Assembly (NCBI GenBank): GCA_029262895.1
Contig: JAJCYM010000086.1
Location: 1-64,000, forward strand
DNA length: 64,000 nt
Direction of reading: 5' to 3'
Source: Roseivirga sp.
GTDB taxonomy: Bacteria > Bacteroidota > Bacteroidia > Cytophagales > Cyclobacteriaceae
Shown one piece after another: positions 1 through 9,470 of the stretch. Each line of letters begins with the position of its first letter. Positions within the stretch are counted from its first letter, which is position 1. The notes under the pieces were generated by a model. It saw only the letters and a program-made list of their open reading frames with translations. It was not told the origin of the DNA and searched no databases. A program made the position numbers and the translations under genes.

Positions 1-479
1 CGTTTCACAAGCTGTTAGGTATCTATGGAGAAGTCAAGAATGCTAAAACCTTGGCAGCGGCCATTGTTTCCGAAAGGTTTGTAAAACCATTTGAAACCAC
101 CGCTGACCTGATTGCACTGCTTGAAAAAATGGCACCGAGACGTAGAGAGTTTAAGTACTACGCCCAGGTGTTTCAGGCAATTAGAATTGAGGTGAACGAT
201 GAGATGGGCGCGCTTGAAGATTTTTTGACGCAGGCGTCAGAAGTACTTAAGCCGGGTGGCAGATTGGTAGTTGAGGCGTATCACTCGCTTGAGGATAGGA
301 TGGTGAAGAATTTCATCAACAAAGGAAAGATATTCGGAGAAGTTGAAAAAGACTTTTTCGGAAACCAGCTGAAGCCTCTACAGGCTGTGAATCGAAAACC
401 GATCATTGCTTCTGAGGAAGAATTGGAAAAGAATAACAGGGCAAGAAGCGCTAAGCTGCGGATTGCTGAAAAAATATAA
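1..479 (+). CDS. rsmH: 16S rRNA (cytosine1402-N4)-methyltransferase RsmH, C-terminal part
   Basis: The open frame runs in from the window edge (first full codon at 3) with no start, so this is the C-terminal ~158 residues. RsmH (MraW) uses S-adenosylmethionine to methylate C1402 of 16S rRNA. The visible part has the family's C-terminal features: QAIRIEVNDEM, then a helix ending in KPGGRLVVEAYHSLEDRMVK, and a late NNRARSAKLRIAEKI tail. As the first gene of a dcw cluster, followed by the ftsL-like gene after a 132-bp spacer, its identity is secure. An in-frame TTG at 51 is not the true start, since good family sequence continues upstream of it. Confidence 0.95.
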   Translation, partial: FHKLLGIYGEVKNAKTLAAAIVSERFVKPFETTADLIALLEKMAPRRREFKYYAQVFQAIRIEVNDEMGALEDFLTQASEVLKPGGRLVVEAYHSLEDRMVKNFINKGKIFGEVEKDFFGNQLKPLQAVNRKPIIASEEELEKNNRARSAKLRIAEKI

Positions 480-611
480 TCCACCTGCGCTCTGCGTGTC
501 GCTGAAGCTTTAGCGGAAGCACAAAGGCTCCGGTGGACAATGTGTTGAAGTCGTGATGTGTTGAGGTATTGAACCGATTCACTCATGACCATTAAACCGA
601 TTGACTAAATA
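480..611. other. rsmH-ftsL spacer with imperfect hairpins
   Basis: The 132-bp spacer has no supported gene. It holds CCACC near 481 matched by GGTGG near 532, enclosing a smaller palindrome, CGCTGAAGCTTTAGCG, at about 500-515. It may form an RNA stem-loop within the dcw transcript. No T-run follows, so it is not a convincing terminator. Confidence 0.4.
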
Positions 612-989
612 ATGGCAAGGAATACATTCAGGATTAAGGACAACAGCAAACCCAAGGGTAAGGGCTTCTTTGGCTGGGTTTCAGGCTGGATTAAAAGAGA
701 TTCCACATTAGGAGAGAGCTTTCCTGTAAAGTATTTACCCAAAGTAGCCTTTGCCGTGCTACTAGGCATTGTCTATGTCTGGAATAGCCATTACGGAGAG
801 CGCGCTAACAGAGAAATTAACAAACTAGAGACCGAAGTAGAAGACTTAAGAGCCGATGTCACCACGTTGGAAGCTGACTATATGTTTAGCAGCAAACAAT
901 CTGAAGTGGCAAAGAAGGTGAAGTCAATCGGACTGGAAGAAAGTAAAGAACCACCATATAAAATAGCGACTGAGGAGAGTGAATATTAA
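612..989 (+). CDS. FtsL-like cell division protein (Bacteroidota type)
   Basis: A 125-residue bitopic membrane protein: basic N-terminal tail (~1-40), one membrane span at about 45-60 (FAVLLGIVYVW), then a coiled-coil-like segment (REINKLETEVEDLRADVTTLE). That layout and the place between rsmH and ftsI match FtsL, the septal protein that works with FtsB and FtsQ to activate FtsW/FtsI. Sequence conservation in this family is low, so the call rests on topology and position. It starts at ATG 612 and its end overlaps ftsI by 11 bp, implying translational coupling. Confidence 0.85.
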   Translation: MARNTFRIKDNSKPKGKGFFGWVSGWIKRDSTLGESFPVKYLPKVAFAVLLGIVYVWNSHYGERANREINKLETEVEDLRADVTTLEADYMFSSKQSEVAKKVKSIGLEESKEPPYKIATEESEY

Positions 990-3081
990 GAAGTCGATAT
1001 TACTACGAGTAAGGTTGGCCTTTTTGGCGGTGGTGGTTTTCGTTTTGGCAGTTGTGTATCGCATCGTTGATGTGCAATTTGTTGAAGGTGACCAATGGCG
1101 CCAGCAGGCTGAGCAAATCGGGTTGGACTACAAGACAATCAAAGCCACCCGTGGGAGCATTTACGCTTCAGGGAATGACTTGCTCGCTACTTCGCTACCA
1201 TTTTATAAAGTGGCCTTTGACCCAGCATTGGCCAATGATGAGATTTTTAAGTCTGGTATAGACTCCCTTTCACACCTATTGTCTACGTTTTTTCGAGATC
1301 ACTCTTCCGACTACTATATGAAGAGGATCTCGGAGGCTAGGCATTCAGGTAGGCGATACATGATCCTCAGCAATCGCCAGATAAATTACCAGGAGAAAGA
1401 ACAACTCAGCAGATGGCCAATTTTTGAGCATGGTCAAATGCTTGGTGGAATTATCTTCCATAAGGTGGATAAACGACACAGACCATTCCGTTCATTAGCA
1501 CAGCGCACCGTGGGTTATATCAACGAGGACAACGTTGGAGTTGGAGTTGAAAGAAGTTTCAACGATTACCTGGCGGGAAGAGAAGGAACAGGCTTATTCC
1601 AAAAGGTGGCCGGAGGAAATTGGAAGCCGCTAAATGTGTCTTCAGATGTCAAACCACGAGATGGTTTTGACGTGCACACCACCATAGATATTAATCTCCA
1701 GGATGTTGCACAAAACGCCTTGCTGCGTGCGTTAGAAAAGCATAATGCCGCATATGGGTCGGTGGTGCTGATGGAAGTGAAGACGGGAGAGATCAAGGCA
1801 ATTTCAAACCTTACTCGCCAAAATGGAGGTGGGTATGCTGAGACATACAACTATGCGGTTCAAGGAACGAATGACCCTGGTTCAACTTTCAAACTAGCCT
1901 CAATGATTGCCTTGCTTGAACAGGGTGAGATTAGTTTAGGAGATTCCATTGATACTGGCAATGGCGTTAAAGAATTCTACGGTCGGGAGATGATCGATGA
2001 AAGTGCCAAAAAAGGAGGGTATGGGAAATTAACAATCCAACAAGTATTCGAGAAGTCCTCGAATGTAGGTGTGTCCATGCTTGTCGACAGTCTCTTCGGA
2101 GACAACCCACAGAAATACATTGACCTCATTAAGAAAACCGGTTTTGGAAAGCCACTGGACTTCCAAATGATGGGAGAGGGCGTGCCTTATATTAAGGACA
2201 CCGATGACAAAAGCTGGAGTGGTTTAAGTCTGCCATGGATTTCCGTTGGATACGAAACCAGCGTAACACCCCTACAAACTCTGGCACTGTACAACGCGGT
2301 GGCCAACGATGGTAAAATGATTCAGCCCATCATTGTGAAAAGCATCAATCGGGCAAATCAGGTAGTTGAGAATTTTGAAGCTAAAACCTTGACCAAAAGA
2401 ATAGCATCCAAAAGAACTTTGGAGAAACTGAAAATGATGTTGGAAGGAGTAGTGGAAAGAGGAACTGCCACCAACATCAAAAACAGCTACTATAAAATAG
2501 CAGGTAAAACGGGCACAGCTCAAAAGCTGATCAACGGTCAGTATACTACTCAGCGATACTATACCTCATTTGCAGGTTACTTCCCAGCTGATGATCCAAT
2601 GTACTCGGCCATCGTGGTCATCGATGACCCCAAGGGGTGGAACAGTTTCGCTTCGTGGGTTTCGGCACCGGTTTTTAAGGAAATAGCGGATATGATCTAC
2701 TCTCAAGATCTGGATATCCATGAAGAATTTGAGTCACAGTTGCTGGCAGAGGAAGGCACCTTCCCAATGATTAGAGCCGGCTACTATGATGAATTAAGAG
2801 AATTGTGCAATGAGTTGGGAATTTCCAACCATTTGGAGGGAGAGGATGTGGAATGGGTGAGAACAAAAGTGGATAACAATGCTATCACCTGGAAGCGCAA
2901 TCACAGTGAGTCAGACCTGGTGCCTAATGTAGAAGGGATGACGCTTAGAGATGCACTTTATTTACTTGAGAATAAAGGGTTAAAAGTTTCGATTACCGGC
3001 ACTGGCCGAGTGCGGAAGCAGTCGGTCAGCCCCGGTATGAGAATTAACCAAGGAACAAGAATTACAATCGAACTGGGCTAA
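979..3081 (+). CDS. ftsI: penicillin-binding protein, septal transpeptidase FtsI with PASTA domain
   Basis: A 700-residue class B penicillin-binding protein that cross-links septal peptidoglycan with FtsW. It has a short cytoplasmic tail, a membrane span at about 8-28, a PBP dimerisation region, and a transpeptidase domain with all three active-site motifs: STFK (302-305, nucleophile Ser302), SSN (360-362) and KTG (510-512). One PASTA domain ends the protein (about 635-700, starting VPNVEGMT), as in Bacteroidota FtsI/PBP2-like proteins. The start is GTG at 979, inside the ftsL end. The stop TAA overlaps the murE ATG by one base. Confidence 0.95.
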   Translation: MNIKKSILLRVRLAFLAVVVFVLAVVYRIVDVQFVEGDQWRQQAEQIGLDYKTIKATRGSIYASGNDLLATSLPFYKVAFDPALANDEIFKSGIDSLSHLLSTFFRDHSSDYYMKRISEARHSGRRYMILSNRQINYQEKEQLSRWPIFEHGQMLGGIIFHKVDKRHRPFRSLAQRTVGYINEDNVGVGVERSFNDYLAGREGTGLFQKVAGGNWKPLNVSSDVKPRDGFDVHTTIDINLQDVAQNALLRALEKHNAAYGSVVLMEVKTGEIKAISNLTRQNGGGYAETYNYAVQGTNDPGSTFKLASMIALLEQGEISLGDSIDTGNGVKEFYGREMIDESAKKGGYGKLTIQQVFEKSSNVGVSMLVDSLFGDNPQKYIDLIKKTGFGKPLDFQMMGEGVPYIKDTDDKSWSGLSLPWISVGYETSVTPLQTLALYNAVANDGKMIQPIIVKSINRANQVVENFEAKTLTKRIASKRTLEKLKMMLEGVVERGTATNIKNSYYKIAGKTGTAQKLINGQYTTQRYYTSFAGYFPADDPMYSAIVVIDDPKGWNSFASWVSAPVFKEIADMIYSQDLDIHEEFESQLLAEEGTFPMIRAGYYDELRELCNELGISNHLEGEDVEWVRTKVDNNAITWKRNHSESDLVPNVEGMTLRDALYLLENKGLKVSITGTGRVRKQSVSPGMRINQGTRITIELG

Positions 3082-4550
3082 TGCCTGTACTGAAGGATAT
3101 ATTATATAAGGTTTCCCTGCAGTCAGTATCCGGAAACATGGATACTGATATAGCATCACTTGCTTTCGACTCCAGAAAGGTTGTAAAAGGAAGTGCCTTT
3201 GTAGCTGTTGTCGGTACCCAGGTAGATGGGCATGAATATATAGGCCAGGCTATTCAGGCTGGCGCCTCAGTGGTGGTTTGCGAGCAGCTTCCAGCAGATT
3301 TAGATGAGAAAGTCGCCTATGTAGCTGTGAAAGACAGTGCTCAGGCTTTGGGCATTATGGCTTCCAATTTTTATACTAAGCCAAGTGAAAAAATGACCTT
3401 GGTAGGCGTTACCGGAACTAATGGTAAAACGACCTGTGCTACCCTGCTTTTTCAACTATTCAGAGAGTTGGGATACAATGCTGGGTTACTCTCAACGGTA
3501 GAAAACAAGATTAACGATGAGGTGCTTGAGGCCACACATACCACGCCTGATGCTATCACAATCAATAAACTTTTGGCCCAAATGTTAGCCAAAGGATGTA
3601 CTCACTGTTTTATGGAAGTAAGCTCACATGCCATCGTGCAACATCGAGTTGCAGGATTGGCTTTTAATGGGGCATTTTTCACCAACCTTTCACATGAACA
3701 CCTGGATTATCATAAAACATTTGATGAGTACATAAAAGCGAAGAAACAGCTATTCGATGTGCTTCCATCGACAGCTTTCGCTTTGACAAATGCGGATGAC
3801 AAGCGTGGGCGAGTAATGTTGCAAAACACCAAAGCCACTAAGTTCAAATACGCATTGAAGTCAATGGCTGACTTTAAGACAAAAGTGCTTTCCAATACAC
3901 TTCAAGGCCTTGAGTTGGATATCAATGGACAGAACGTATGGTTCAGGTTAATCGGGGATTTCAATGCTTATAACCTGACTGCGGTTTTCGCGACAGCCTC
4001 CATTATGGGTGAAGACGAAGGAGAAGTGTTACAGCATCTTTCTAACCTTAATCCGGCCCCAGGAAGGTTCGAGCAAGTCATTACTGACACCGGAATTACG
4101 GCTATCGTGGACTATTCTCACACGCCTGATGCTTTGGAGAATGTACTGAACACAATCAAAGAATTTAGAACGGGCAATGAGAAGGTGATCACTGTGGTGG
4201 GCTGCGGAGGTAACCGCGACAAAGAGAAGCGGCCTGTTATGGCTCGCATAGCCTGTGACTTTAGTGATAAGGTAGTGTTGACCTCTGATAACCCGAGAGA
4301 CGAAGAGCCAAACGCCATTATTGAAGATATGCAAAAGGGTGTGAGCCCTACAAATTTCAAGAAAACATTGGTGGTGGCTGATAGAAAAGAGGCCATAAAG
4401 GCTGCGAGTTCTATGGCTCAGCCAACTGATATAATTCTTGTGGCTGGTAAAGGCCATGAGACATACCAGGAAATCAAGGGAGAACGATTTCCATTTGATG
4501 ACAGAGAGATATTGAATGAAATGCTCACTCTAATTCACAAACAGAACTAG
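3081..4550 (+). CDS. murE: UDP-N-acetylmuramoyl-L-alanyl-D-glutamate--2,6-diaminopimelate ligase MurE
   Basis: A 489-residue Mur ligase that adds the third stem amino acid to UDP-MurNAc-L-Ala-D-Glu with ATP in the cytoplasm. The P-loop [10 protein letters not shown] is at about 109-118. The motif DNPRDEEP near the C-terminal third contains the DNPR signature typical of meso-diaminopimelate-specific MurE, so mDAP is the likely substrate. It overlaps ftsI by one base (TAATG) and mraY by one base, as part of a tightly coupled dcw operon. Confidence 0.96.
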   Translation: MPVLKDILYKVSLQSVSGNMDTDIASLAFDSRKVVKGSAFVAVVGTQVDGHEYIGQAIQAGASVVVCEQLPADLDEKVAYVAVKDSAQALGIMASNFYTKPSEKMTLVGVTGTNGKTTCATLLFQLFRELGYNAGLLSTVENKINDEVLEATHTTPDAITINKLLAQMLAKGCTHCFMEVSSHAIVQHRVAGLAFNGAFFTNLSHEHLDYHKTFDEYIKAKKQLFDVLPSTAFALTNADDKRGRVMLQNTKATKFKYALKSMADFKTKVLSNTLQGLELDINGQNVWFRLIGDFNAYNLTAVFATASIMGEDEGEVLQHLSNLNPAPGRFEQVITDTGITAIVDYSHTPDALENVLNTIKEFRTGNEKVITVVGCGGNRDKEKRPVMARIACDFSDKVVLTSDNPRDEEPNAIIEDMQKGVSPTNFKKTLVVADRKEAIKAASSMAQPTDIILVAGKGHETYQEIKGERFPFDDREILNEMLTLIHKQN

Positions 4551-5770
4551 TGCTTTATTATCTATTCACATATCTCGATGAACAATTCGACTTGATCGGA
4601 GCCGGTGTATTTCAATACATCTCGTTTCGGGCGGGTATGGCTGCGCTTATCTCTCTTTTGATAACCATCATTTTCGGAAAGAGCCTGATCAGACTGCTTC
4701 AAAAGAAACAAGTCGGGGAATCCATCCGCGATCTAGGTCTGGCCGGTCAAATGGAAAAGAAAGGCACCCCAACCATGGGCGGTCTTATCATTATCGCGGC
4801 CATTGTGGTACCTACCCTCTTATTTGCCAAACTGGACAACGTGTATATCCTGCTTTTACTTATCACCACCGTTGGATTAGGTCTGATTGGCTTCTTAGAT
4901 GACTATATCAAGGTTTTCAAGAAGGACAAAAAGGGTCTGGCGGGTAAATTCAAAGTGATCGGGCAGGTGGCCATCGGACTATTGGTTGGCCTCACTCTGG
5001 TATTTCATCCAGACGTGAAGGTGCGTGAATTTGATGACACAGCTGCAGTAGAATCGCAGATTGAAGCAGACGACCAAATACAGAATTATGAGGACGTCAA
5101 GTCAAATGTGACCACTGTTCCATTCATGAAGGACAATGAGCTGGACTACAGCAAATTCAATCCAACCGATGACGATCTAATTACAGCAGCCATCTATATT
5201 TTGGTGGCCATATTTTTTATTACAGCTATTTCTAATGGAGCAAATATCACAGATGGAGTTGATGGATTGGCTGCTGGTACTTCAGCTATTATTGGCTTGA
5301 CCCTGGCAATACTGGCATACATATCGGGTAACGCCATTTTCTCCGATTATCTGAATGTCATGTTTATTCCAAATTCAGGTGAGTTGGTGATTTTCTGTAC
5401 TGCATTTGTGGGTGCCTGTGTCGGTTTCCTTTGGTACAATTCTTACCCCGCCCAAGTTTTTATGGGAGATACAGGGAGTCTATCACTCGGTGGTATCATC
5501 GCTGTCCTGGCTTTAGTACTTAGAAAAGAACTTTTAATACCTGTAATGTGTGGGATTTTCGTGATCGAAAATATGTCCGTGATCATGCAGGTTAGCTATT
5601 TCAAATACACGAGAAAGAAATATGGTGAAGGAAGGAGAATTTTTAAAATGTCCCCTTTACATCACCACTATCAGAAAATGGAAATCCCTGAAGCTAAGAT
5701 CGTGACCCGGTTTTGGATTGTGGGAATCCTATTGGCAATCATGACACTGGCAACATTGAAACTGAGATAA
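4550..5770 (+). CDS. mraY: phospho-N-acetylmuramoyl-pentapeptide transferase MraY
   Basis: A polytopic membrane enzyme that moves phospho-MurNAc-pentapeptide from UDP to undecaprenyl phosphate, giving lipid I. It starts with GTG at 4550, overlapping the murE stop. Conserved motifs include GTPTMGG, the acidic [29 protein letters not shown] and the histidine-rich SPLHHHYQ. At 406 residues it is longer than the usual ~360. The excess is a charged segment at about 155-215 ([16 protein letters not shown] onward) between membrane spans, which I understand to be common in Bacteroidota. Confidence 0.96.
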   Translation: MLYYLFTYLDEQFDLIGAGVFQYISFRAGMAALISLLITIIFGKSLIRLLQKKQVGESIRDLGLAGQMEKKGTPTMGGLIIIAAIVVPTLLFAKLDNVYILLLLITTVGLGLIGFLDDYIKVFKKDKKGLAGKFKVIGQVAIGLLVGLTLVFHPDVKVREFDDTAAVESQIEADDQIQNYEDVKSNVTTVPFMKDNELDYSKFNPTDDDLITAAIYILVAIFFITAISNGANITDGVDGLAAGTSAIIGLTLAILAYISGNAIFSDYLNVMFIPNSGELVIFCTAFVGACVGFLWYNSYPAQVFMGDTGSLSLGGIIAVLALVLRKELLIPVMCGIFVIENMSVIMQVSYFKYTRKKYGEGRRIFKMSPLHHHYQKMEIPEAKIVTRFWIVGILLAIMTLATLKLR

Positions 5771-7111
5771 TTGAGTAGACTACTGACCATATTGGGCGCT
5801 GGAGAAAGCGGAGTAGGAGCAGCCTTGCTAGGTAAAGCGAAAGGCTATAAGGTCTTCGTGTCTGATTTTGGAGAAATCAAGGAAGCCTATGTTCAGGAGT
5901 TGATTGAAGCCGGTATTGAGTTTGAACAGGGTCAGCATTCTGAGAAGAGAATTCTTGAAAGCGACCTGGTCATTAAGAGCCCCGGTATTCCTAATAAGGT
6001 ACCAATAGTGAGGAAGCTGAGAGATAGAGGCGTGTTGATCATTTCCGAGATTGAATTTGCGGGTGAATATACACAAGCCAAGTTGATAGGGATTACCGGT
6101 ACAAATGGTAAAACCACTACAGCACTGTTGACTTACCATTTATTAAAAGAGGCAGGTTTCAATGTAGGCCTCGCGGGAAATGTTGGGCAAAGTTTCGCCA
6201 AACAAGTAATACGAGATGAATTTGATTGGTATGTGCTCGAGTTGAGCAGCTTCCAATTGGATGACACTTATGAACTCAAGTTAGACATCGCAGTCTTGTT
6301 GAATGTCACTCCGGATCATCTGGATAGATATGACAACGACTTTGATAAATACACCGCATCGAAGATGCGCATATTTCACCTTGTACACCTGGGAGGGGAC
6401 GCAGTCTTTTGGCTGGACGATCCCTCTGTCGGGATGGATATACTACGACAGGTCAGCGATGACCTGAATGTTCATCCTTTTTCGCTCAGCGCAGACGGTG
6501 CTGGGATTTCATTTATACAAAATGATAGGTTGTTTTATGCCCCTAATGGTATTGAGGTATCCGCCCCCAGAGTGGATATCTCAACCAAGGGGCTACATAA
6601 CATGCTGAATTGTGCAGCCGCAGGAACAGCAGCTTTGCTGGCCGGAATTGAAGGAGAAGATCTCGTGAAGGGACTTGGCACATTCAAAAATGCACCACAC
6701 CGATTGGAATCTGTTCGGAATCTTGATGGCGTAGAATACATCAACGACTCCAAAGCAACCAATGTGGATGCCGTGTTTTATGCCCTGGATGCATTCGATA
6801 CGCCCATAGTGTGGATTGCAGGTGGAGTAGACAAAGGAAATGATTACAGCCTCATCGAGGCTTTGGCACAGAAAAAGGTGAAGGCCTTGATTTGCCTGGG
6901 AAAAGACAACTCAAAATTATGGACGGCATTTGAAAATCTGGTGCCGGTGGTCAAGGCTACAGATGATTTGATCAAAGCGGTTCGCATGGCTAAAGAATTG
7001 GCCGAACCCGGTGATACAGTTTTGCTATCACCCGCTTGCGCAAGTTTTGACTTGTTCAAGAATTACGAAGACCGGGGAGAAAAATTTAAAGAAGCAGTTC
7101 TCGAGTTATGA
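5771..7111 (+). CDS. murD: UDP-N-acetylmuramoyl-L-alanine--D-glutamate ligase MurD
   Basis: A 446-residue cytoplasmic Mur ligase adding D-glutamate to UDP-MurNAc-L-Ala. It has an N-terminal Rossmann-like motif (LGAGESGVGAALLGK), the ATP P-loop [11 protein letters not shown] at about 109-119, and the conserved NDSKATN and LSPACASFD motifs of MurD. The start is TTG at 5771, abutting the mraY stop with no gap, and the N-terminus begins directly with the conserved motif. The stop overlaps the ftsW start (ATGA). Confidence 0.96.
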   Translation: MSRLLTILGAGESGVGAALLGKAKGYKVFVSDFGEIKEAYVQELIEAGIEFEQGQHSEKRILESDLVIKSPGIPNKVPIVRKLRDRGVLIISEIEFAGEYTQAKLIGITGTNGKTTTALLTYHLLKEAGFNVGLAGNVGQSFAKQVIRDEFDWYVLELSSFQLDDTYELKLDIAVLLNVTPDHLDRYDNDFDKYTASKMRIFHLVHLGGDAVFWLDDPSVGMDILRQVSDDLNVHPFSLSADGAGISFIQNDRLFYAPNGIEVSAPRVDISTKGLHNMLNCAAAGTAALLAGIEGEDLVKGLGTFKNAPHRLESVRNLDGVEYINDSKATNVDAVFYALDAFDTPIVWIAGGVDKGNDYSLIEALAQKKVKALICLGKDNSKLWTAFENLVPVVKATDDLIKAVRMAKELAEPGDTVLLSPACASFDLFKNYEDRGEKFKEAVLEL

Positions 7112-8271
7112 TGGGTAAACTAAAAATATGGACAGATAAGCACATCCAGGGCGACCCAGTCATCTGGTTGGTTGTCATTTGCCTTTCTGTGATTAGTATT
7201 TTAGTTGTCTATAGTGCTACAGGCTCCCTGGCGTATAAGCAGCAAGGAGGCAATACAGAGTTCTATCTTATTCGTCATACCATAATGGTAGGGTTGGGGC
7301 TTCTGGTTATGTGGGTTGCCCACAAAATAGATTACCGCTATTACTCTAAAATGGCCCGATATGCCATGCTCTTGTCCGTACCATTATTACTATATACGTG
7401 GCTATATGGCTCAAATATCAACGAAGCTTCCAGATGGATTCAGCTACCCTTTGTAGGGTTGCAGTTTCAACCATCCGATTTAGCCAAAATGGCTTTGATA
7501 GCAGGACTGGCAGGTATGTTAGCAAAGCGGCAACAGAACATTGCCGATATCAAGGAGTCACTAATTCCGATGCTTTTGTGGAGTGGTGCCATTTGTGGTT
7601 TGATCGCCATGACAAATATTTCTACGGCCATCTTGCTCTTTTTGACCTGCATGCTACTTCTTTTTATTGGGCGTATGCCGGTGAAATACTTAGCCATGCT
7701 CTTGGTCGTAGGTGCTTTTGTAGGTGTCATCGCAATGAAAGTTGGCCAGCGTGGAGAAACAGCTTTAAACAGAGTAAAGGATTTTGCCAGTCAAACAGAA
7801 GTGCCCTATCAGGCTGAGCAATCATATATAGCTATTGCTACTGGTGGGGTTCTGGGCAAAGGCCCGGGAAATAGTGATCAAAGAAATTTTTTACCACATC
7901 CATATTCAGATTTTGTCTATGCCATCATCATCGAAGAATACGGAATGATTGGAGGCTTATTTGTGCTGTTTCTCTACCTGGTTTTACTCTATAGAGGAAT
8001 GCGGGTAGTAGCAAATAGCGATCGGGCATTTGGTGGTTTGTTGTCGGCAGGACTCAGCTTTGCCATAGTAATACAAGCCTTGGTGAATATTGGTGTGGTA
8101 GTAGGATTAGGGCCTGTTACGGGTCAGACACTTCCATTAATAAGCATGGGAGGTACGTCACTGTTGTTTACCGGTTTGGCTTTAGGAATCATTTTGAGTG
8201 TGAGCAGAGGAGAGCAGGATGATTTCGCGGCAGTGACCGGAGAAGTTAGAAATACAGCTAAAGCGATTTAG
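7108..8271 (+). CDS. ftsW: septal peptidoglycan glycosyltransferase FtsW
   Basis: A 387-residue SEDS-family protein with about ten membrane spans, which polymerises lipid II at the septum with FtsI. Family motifs include the loop LNRVKDFASQTEVPYQAEQS, GGVLGKGPGNSDQRNFLPHPYSDF and the C-terminal TGQTLPLISMGGTS. It starts at ATG 7108, overlapping the murD stop by four bases; a second ATG follows at 7111. The murG coding region follows immediately. Confidence 0.95.
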   Translation: MMGKLKIWTDKHIQGDPVIWLVVICLSVISILVVYSATGSLAYKQQGGNTEFYLIRHTIMVGLGLLVMWVAHKIDYRYYSKMARYAMLLSVPLLLYTWLYGSNINEASRWIQLPFVGLQFQPSDLAKMALIAGLAGMLAKRQQNIADIKESLIPMLLWSGAICGLIAMTNISTAILLFLTCMLLLFIGRMPVKYLAMLLVVGAFVGVIAMKVGQRGETALNRVKDFASQTEVPYQAEQSYIAIATGGVLGKGPGNSDQRNFLPHPYSDFVYAIIIEEYGMIGGLFVLFLYLVLLYRGMRVVANSDRAFGGLLSAGLSFAIVIQALVNIGVVVGLGPVTGQTLPLISMGGTSLLFTGLALGIILSVSRGEQDDFAAVTGEVRNTAKAI

Positions 8272-8273
8272 CT

Positions 8274-9386
8274 ATAGAACATAAAGAACCATATAGGATC
8301 ATTATCAGTGGAGGAGGCACTGGAGGGCATATTTATCCGGCAATTGCGATTGCCAAAGCCTTTCAAGAGCGGTTTAAGGATGCTGAGATTCTATTTGTAG
8401 GAGCTAAAGGAAAAATGGAAATGCAAAAGGTCCCGGAGGCAGGATACAAGATTATCGGACTTTGGATCAGCGGACTGCAAAGAAAGCTGACCCTGGACAA
8501 CCTGTCTTTCCCTTTTAAGGTGATTTCAAGTCTGACAAAAAGCCGACAGATCATAAGAGGTTTCAAGCCTCATGCCGTGGTCGGTGTTGGAGGTTATGCT
8601 TCAGGACCATTGCTAAGAATTGCCACACAAAAAAACGTGCCGGCTATAATTCAGGAACAGAATTCTTATGCAGGATTGACCAATAAGATTCTAGCTAAAA
8701 GAGTACAGAAGATTTGTGTAGCCTATCCAAACATGGAGCAGTTTTTCCCTTCGGACAAACTAACCATTACAGGTAATCCGGTTCGAAAGGACATTGTGAA
8801 TTTGGAGGGAAAGATGGCTGAAGCCCTGGCTCACTTCGGATTGAGCCCTGACAGAAAAACCTTGCTCATTTTAGGGGGAAGTCTTGGGGCAAGAACGCTC
8901 AATGACAGCATGATCCTGAATCTCCAGAAGTTAATAGACGCAAATGTTCAGGTGATCTGGCAATGCGGTCGCTTCTACTATGAAGAGATGAAAAATAAGC
9001 TGGGGGCTTTTGAAAATCGAGATAGCATACAACTCTTTGAGTTTATGAAAGAAATGGACTTGGCATACGCGGCTGCCGATGTAGTGGTGTCCAGAGCTGG
9101 GGCACTATCAGTTTCGGAATTAAGCATCGCAGGTAAGCCCACCATTTTTGTGCCTTCACCCAATGTGGCAGAAGATCACCAAACTAAGAATGCCATGGCA
9201 ATGGTAGGCAATGAAGCTGCTGTTTTAGTGAAAGATAGTGAGGCAAGGGAGCGACTAATTGATGAGGCGATAGCCTTAATCAATGATCATAACCAACAAG
9301 AAATTTTAAGTCAAAAAATAAAGGCATTGGCTAAACCGGATGCAGCCAATGAAATAGTTAACGAAATAGTAAAACTGATTGCGTGA
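8274..9386 (+). CDS. murG: UDP-N-acetylglucosamine--undecaprenyl-pyrophosphoryl-MurNAc-pentapeptide transferase MurG (non-canonical start)
   Basis: A membrane-associated GT28 glycosyltransferase that converts lipid I to lipid II. The essential N-terminal glycine loop RIIISGGGTGGHIYPA is encoded at 8292-8339, so the gene must start upstream of the first ATG (8415), which would remove the donor/acceptor-binding loop. The frame is closed by a TAA at 8259, and between 8262 and 8292 it has no ATG, GTG or TTG. The best-placed codon is ATA at 8274, giving IEHKEPYRIIISGGG; initiation there would be non-standard. Later motifs include GGYASGP, QEQNSYAG, GGSLGARTLN, and the sugar-nucleotide site SRAGALSVSEL. 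About 370 residues. Identity is sure; the start is not. Confidence 0.92.
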   Translation: MEHKEPYRIIISGGGTGGHIYPAIAIAKAFQERFKDAEILFVGAKGKMEMQKVPEAGYKIIGLWISGLQRKLTLDNLSFPFKVISSLTKSRQIIRGFKPHAVVGVGGYASGPLLRIATQKNVPAIIQEQNSYAGLTNKILAKRVQKICVAYPNMEQFFPSDKLTITGNPVRKDIVNLEGKMAEALAHFGLSPDRKTLLILGGSLGARTLNDSMILNLQKLIDANVQVIWQCGRFYYEEMKNKLGAFENRDSIQLFEFMKEMDLAYAAADVVVSRAGALSVSELSIAGKPTIFVPSPNVAEDHQTKNAMAMVGNEAAVLVKDSEARERLIDEAIALINDHNQQEILSQKIKALAKPDAANEIVNEIVKLIA

Positions 9387-9470
9387 AATCGAGATGAAAA
9401 CTAAAATTCAAAGAAATCGAAAACTTGGATCATCGAGATTCCACGAAACAATTAAAATAAAAGTGACTGA

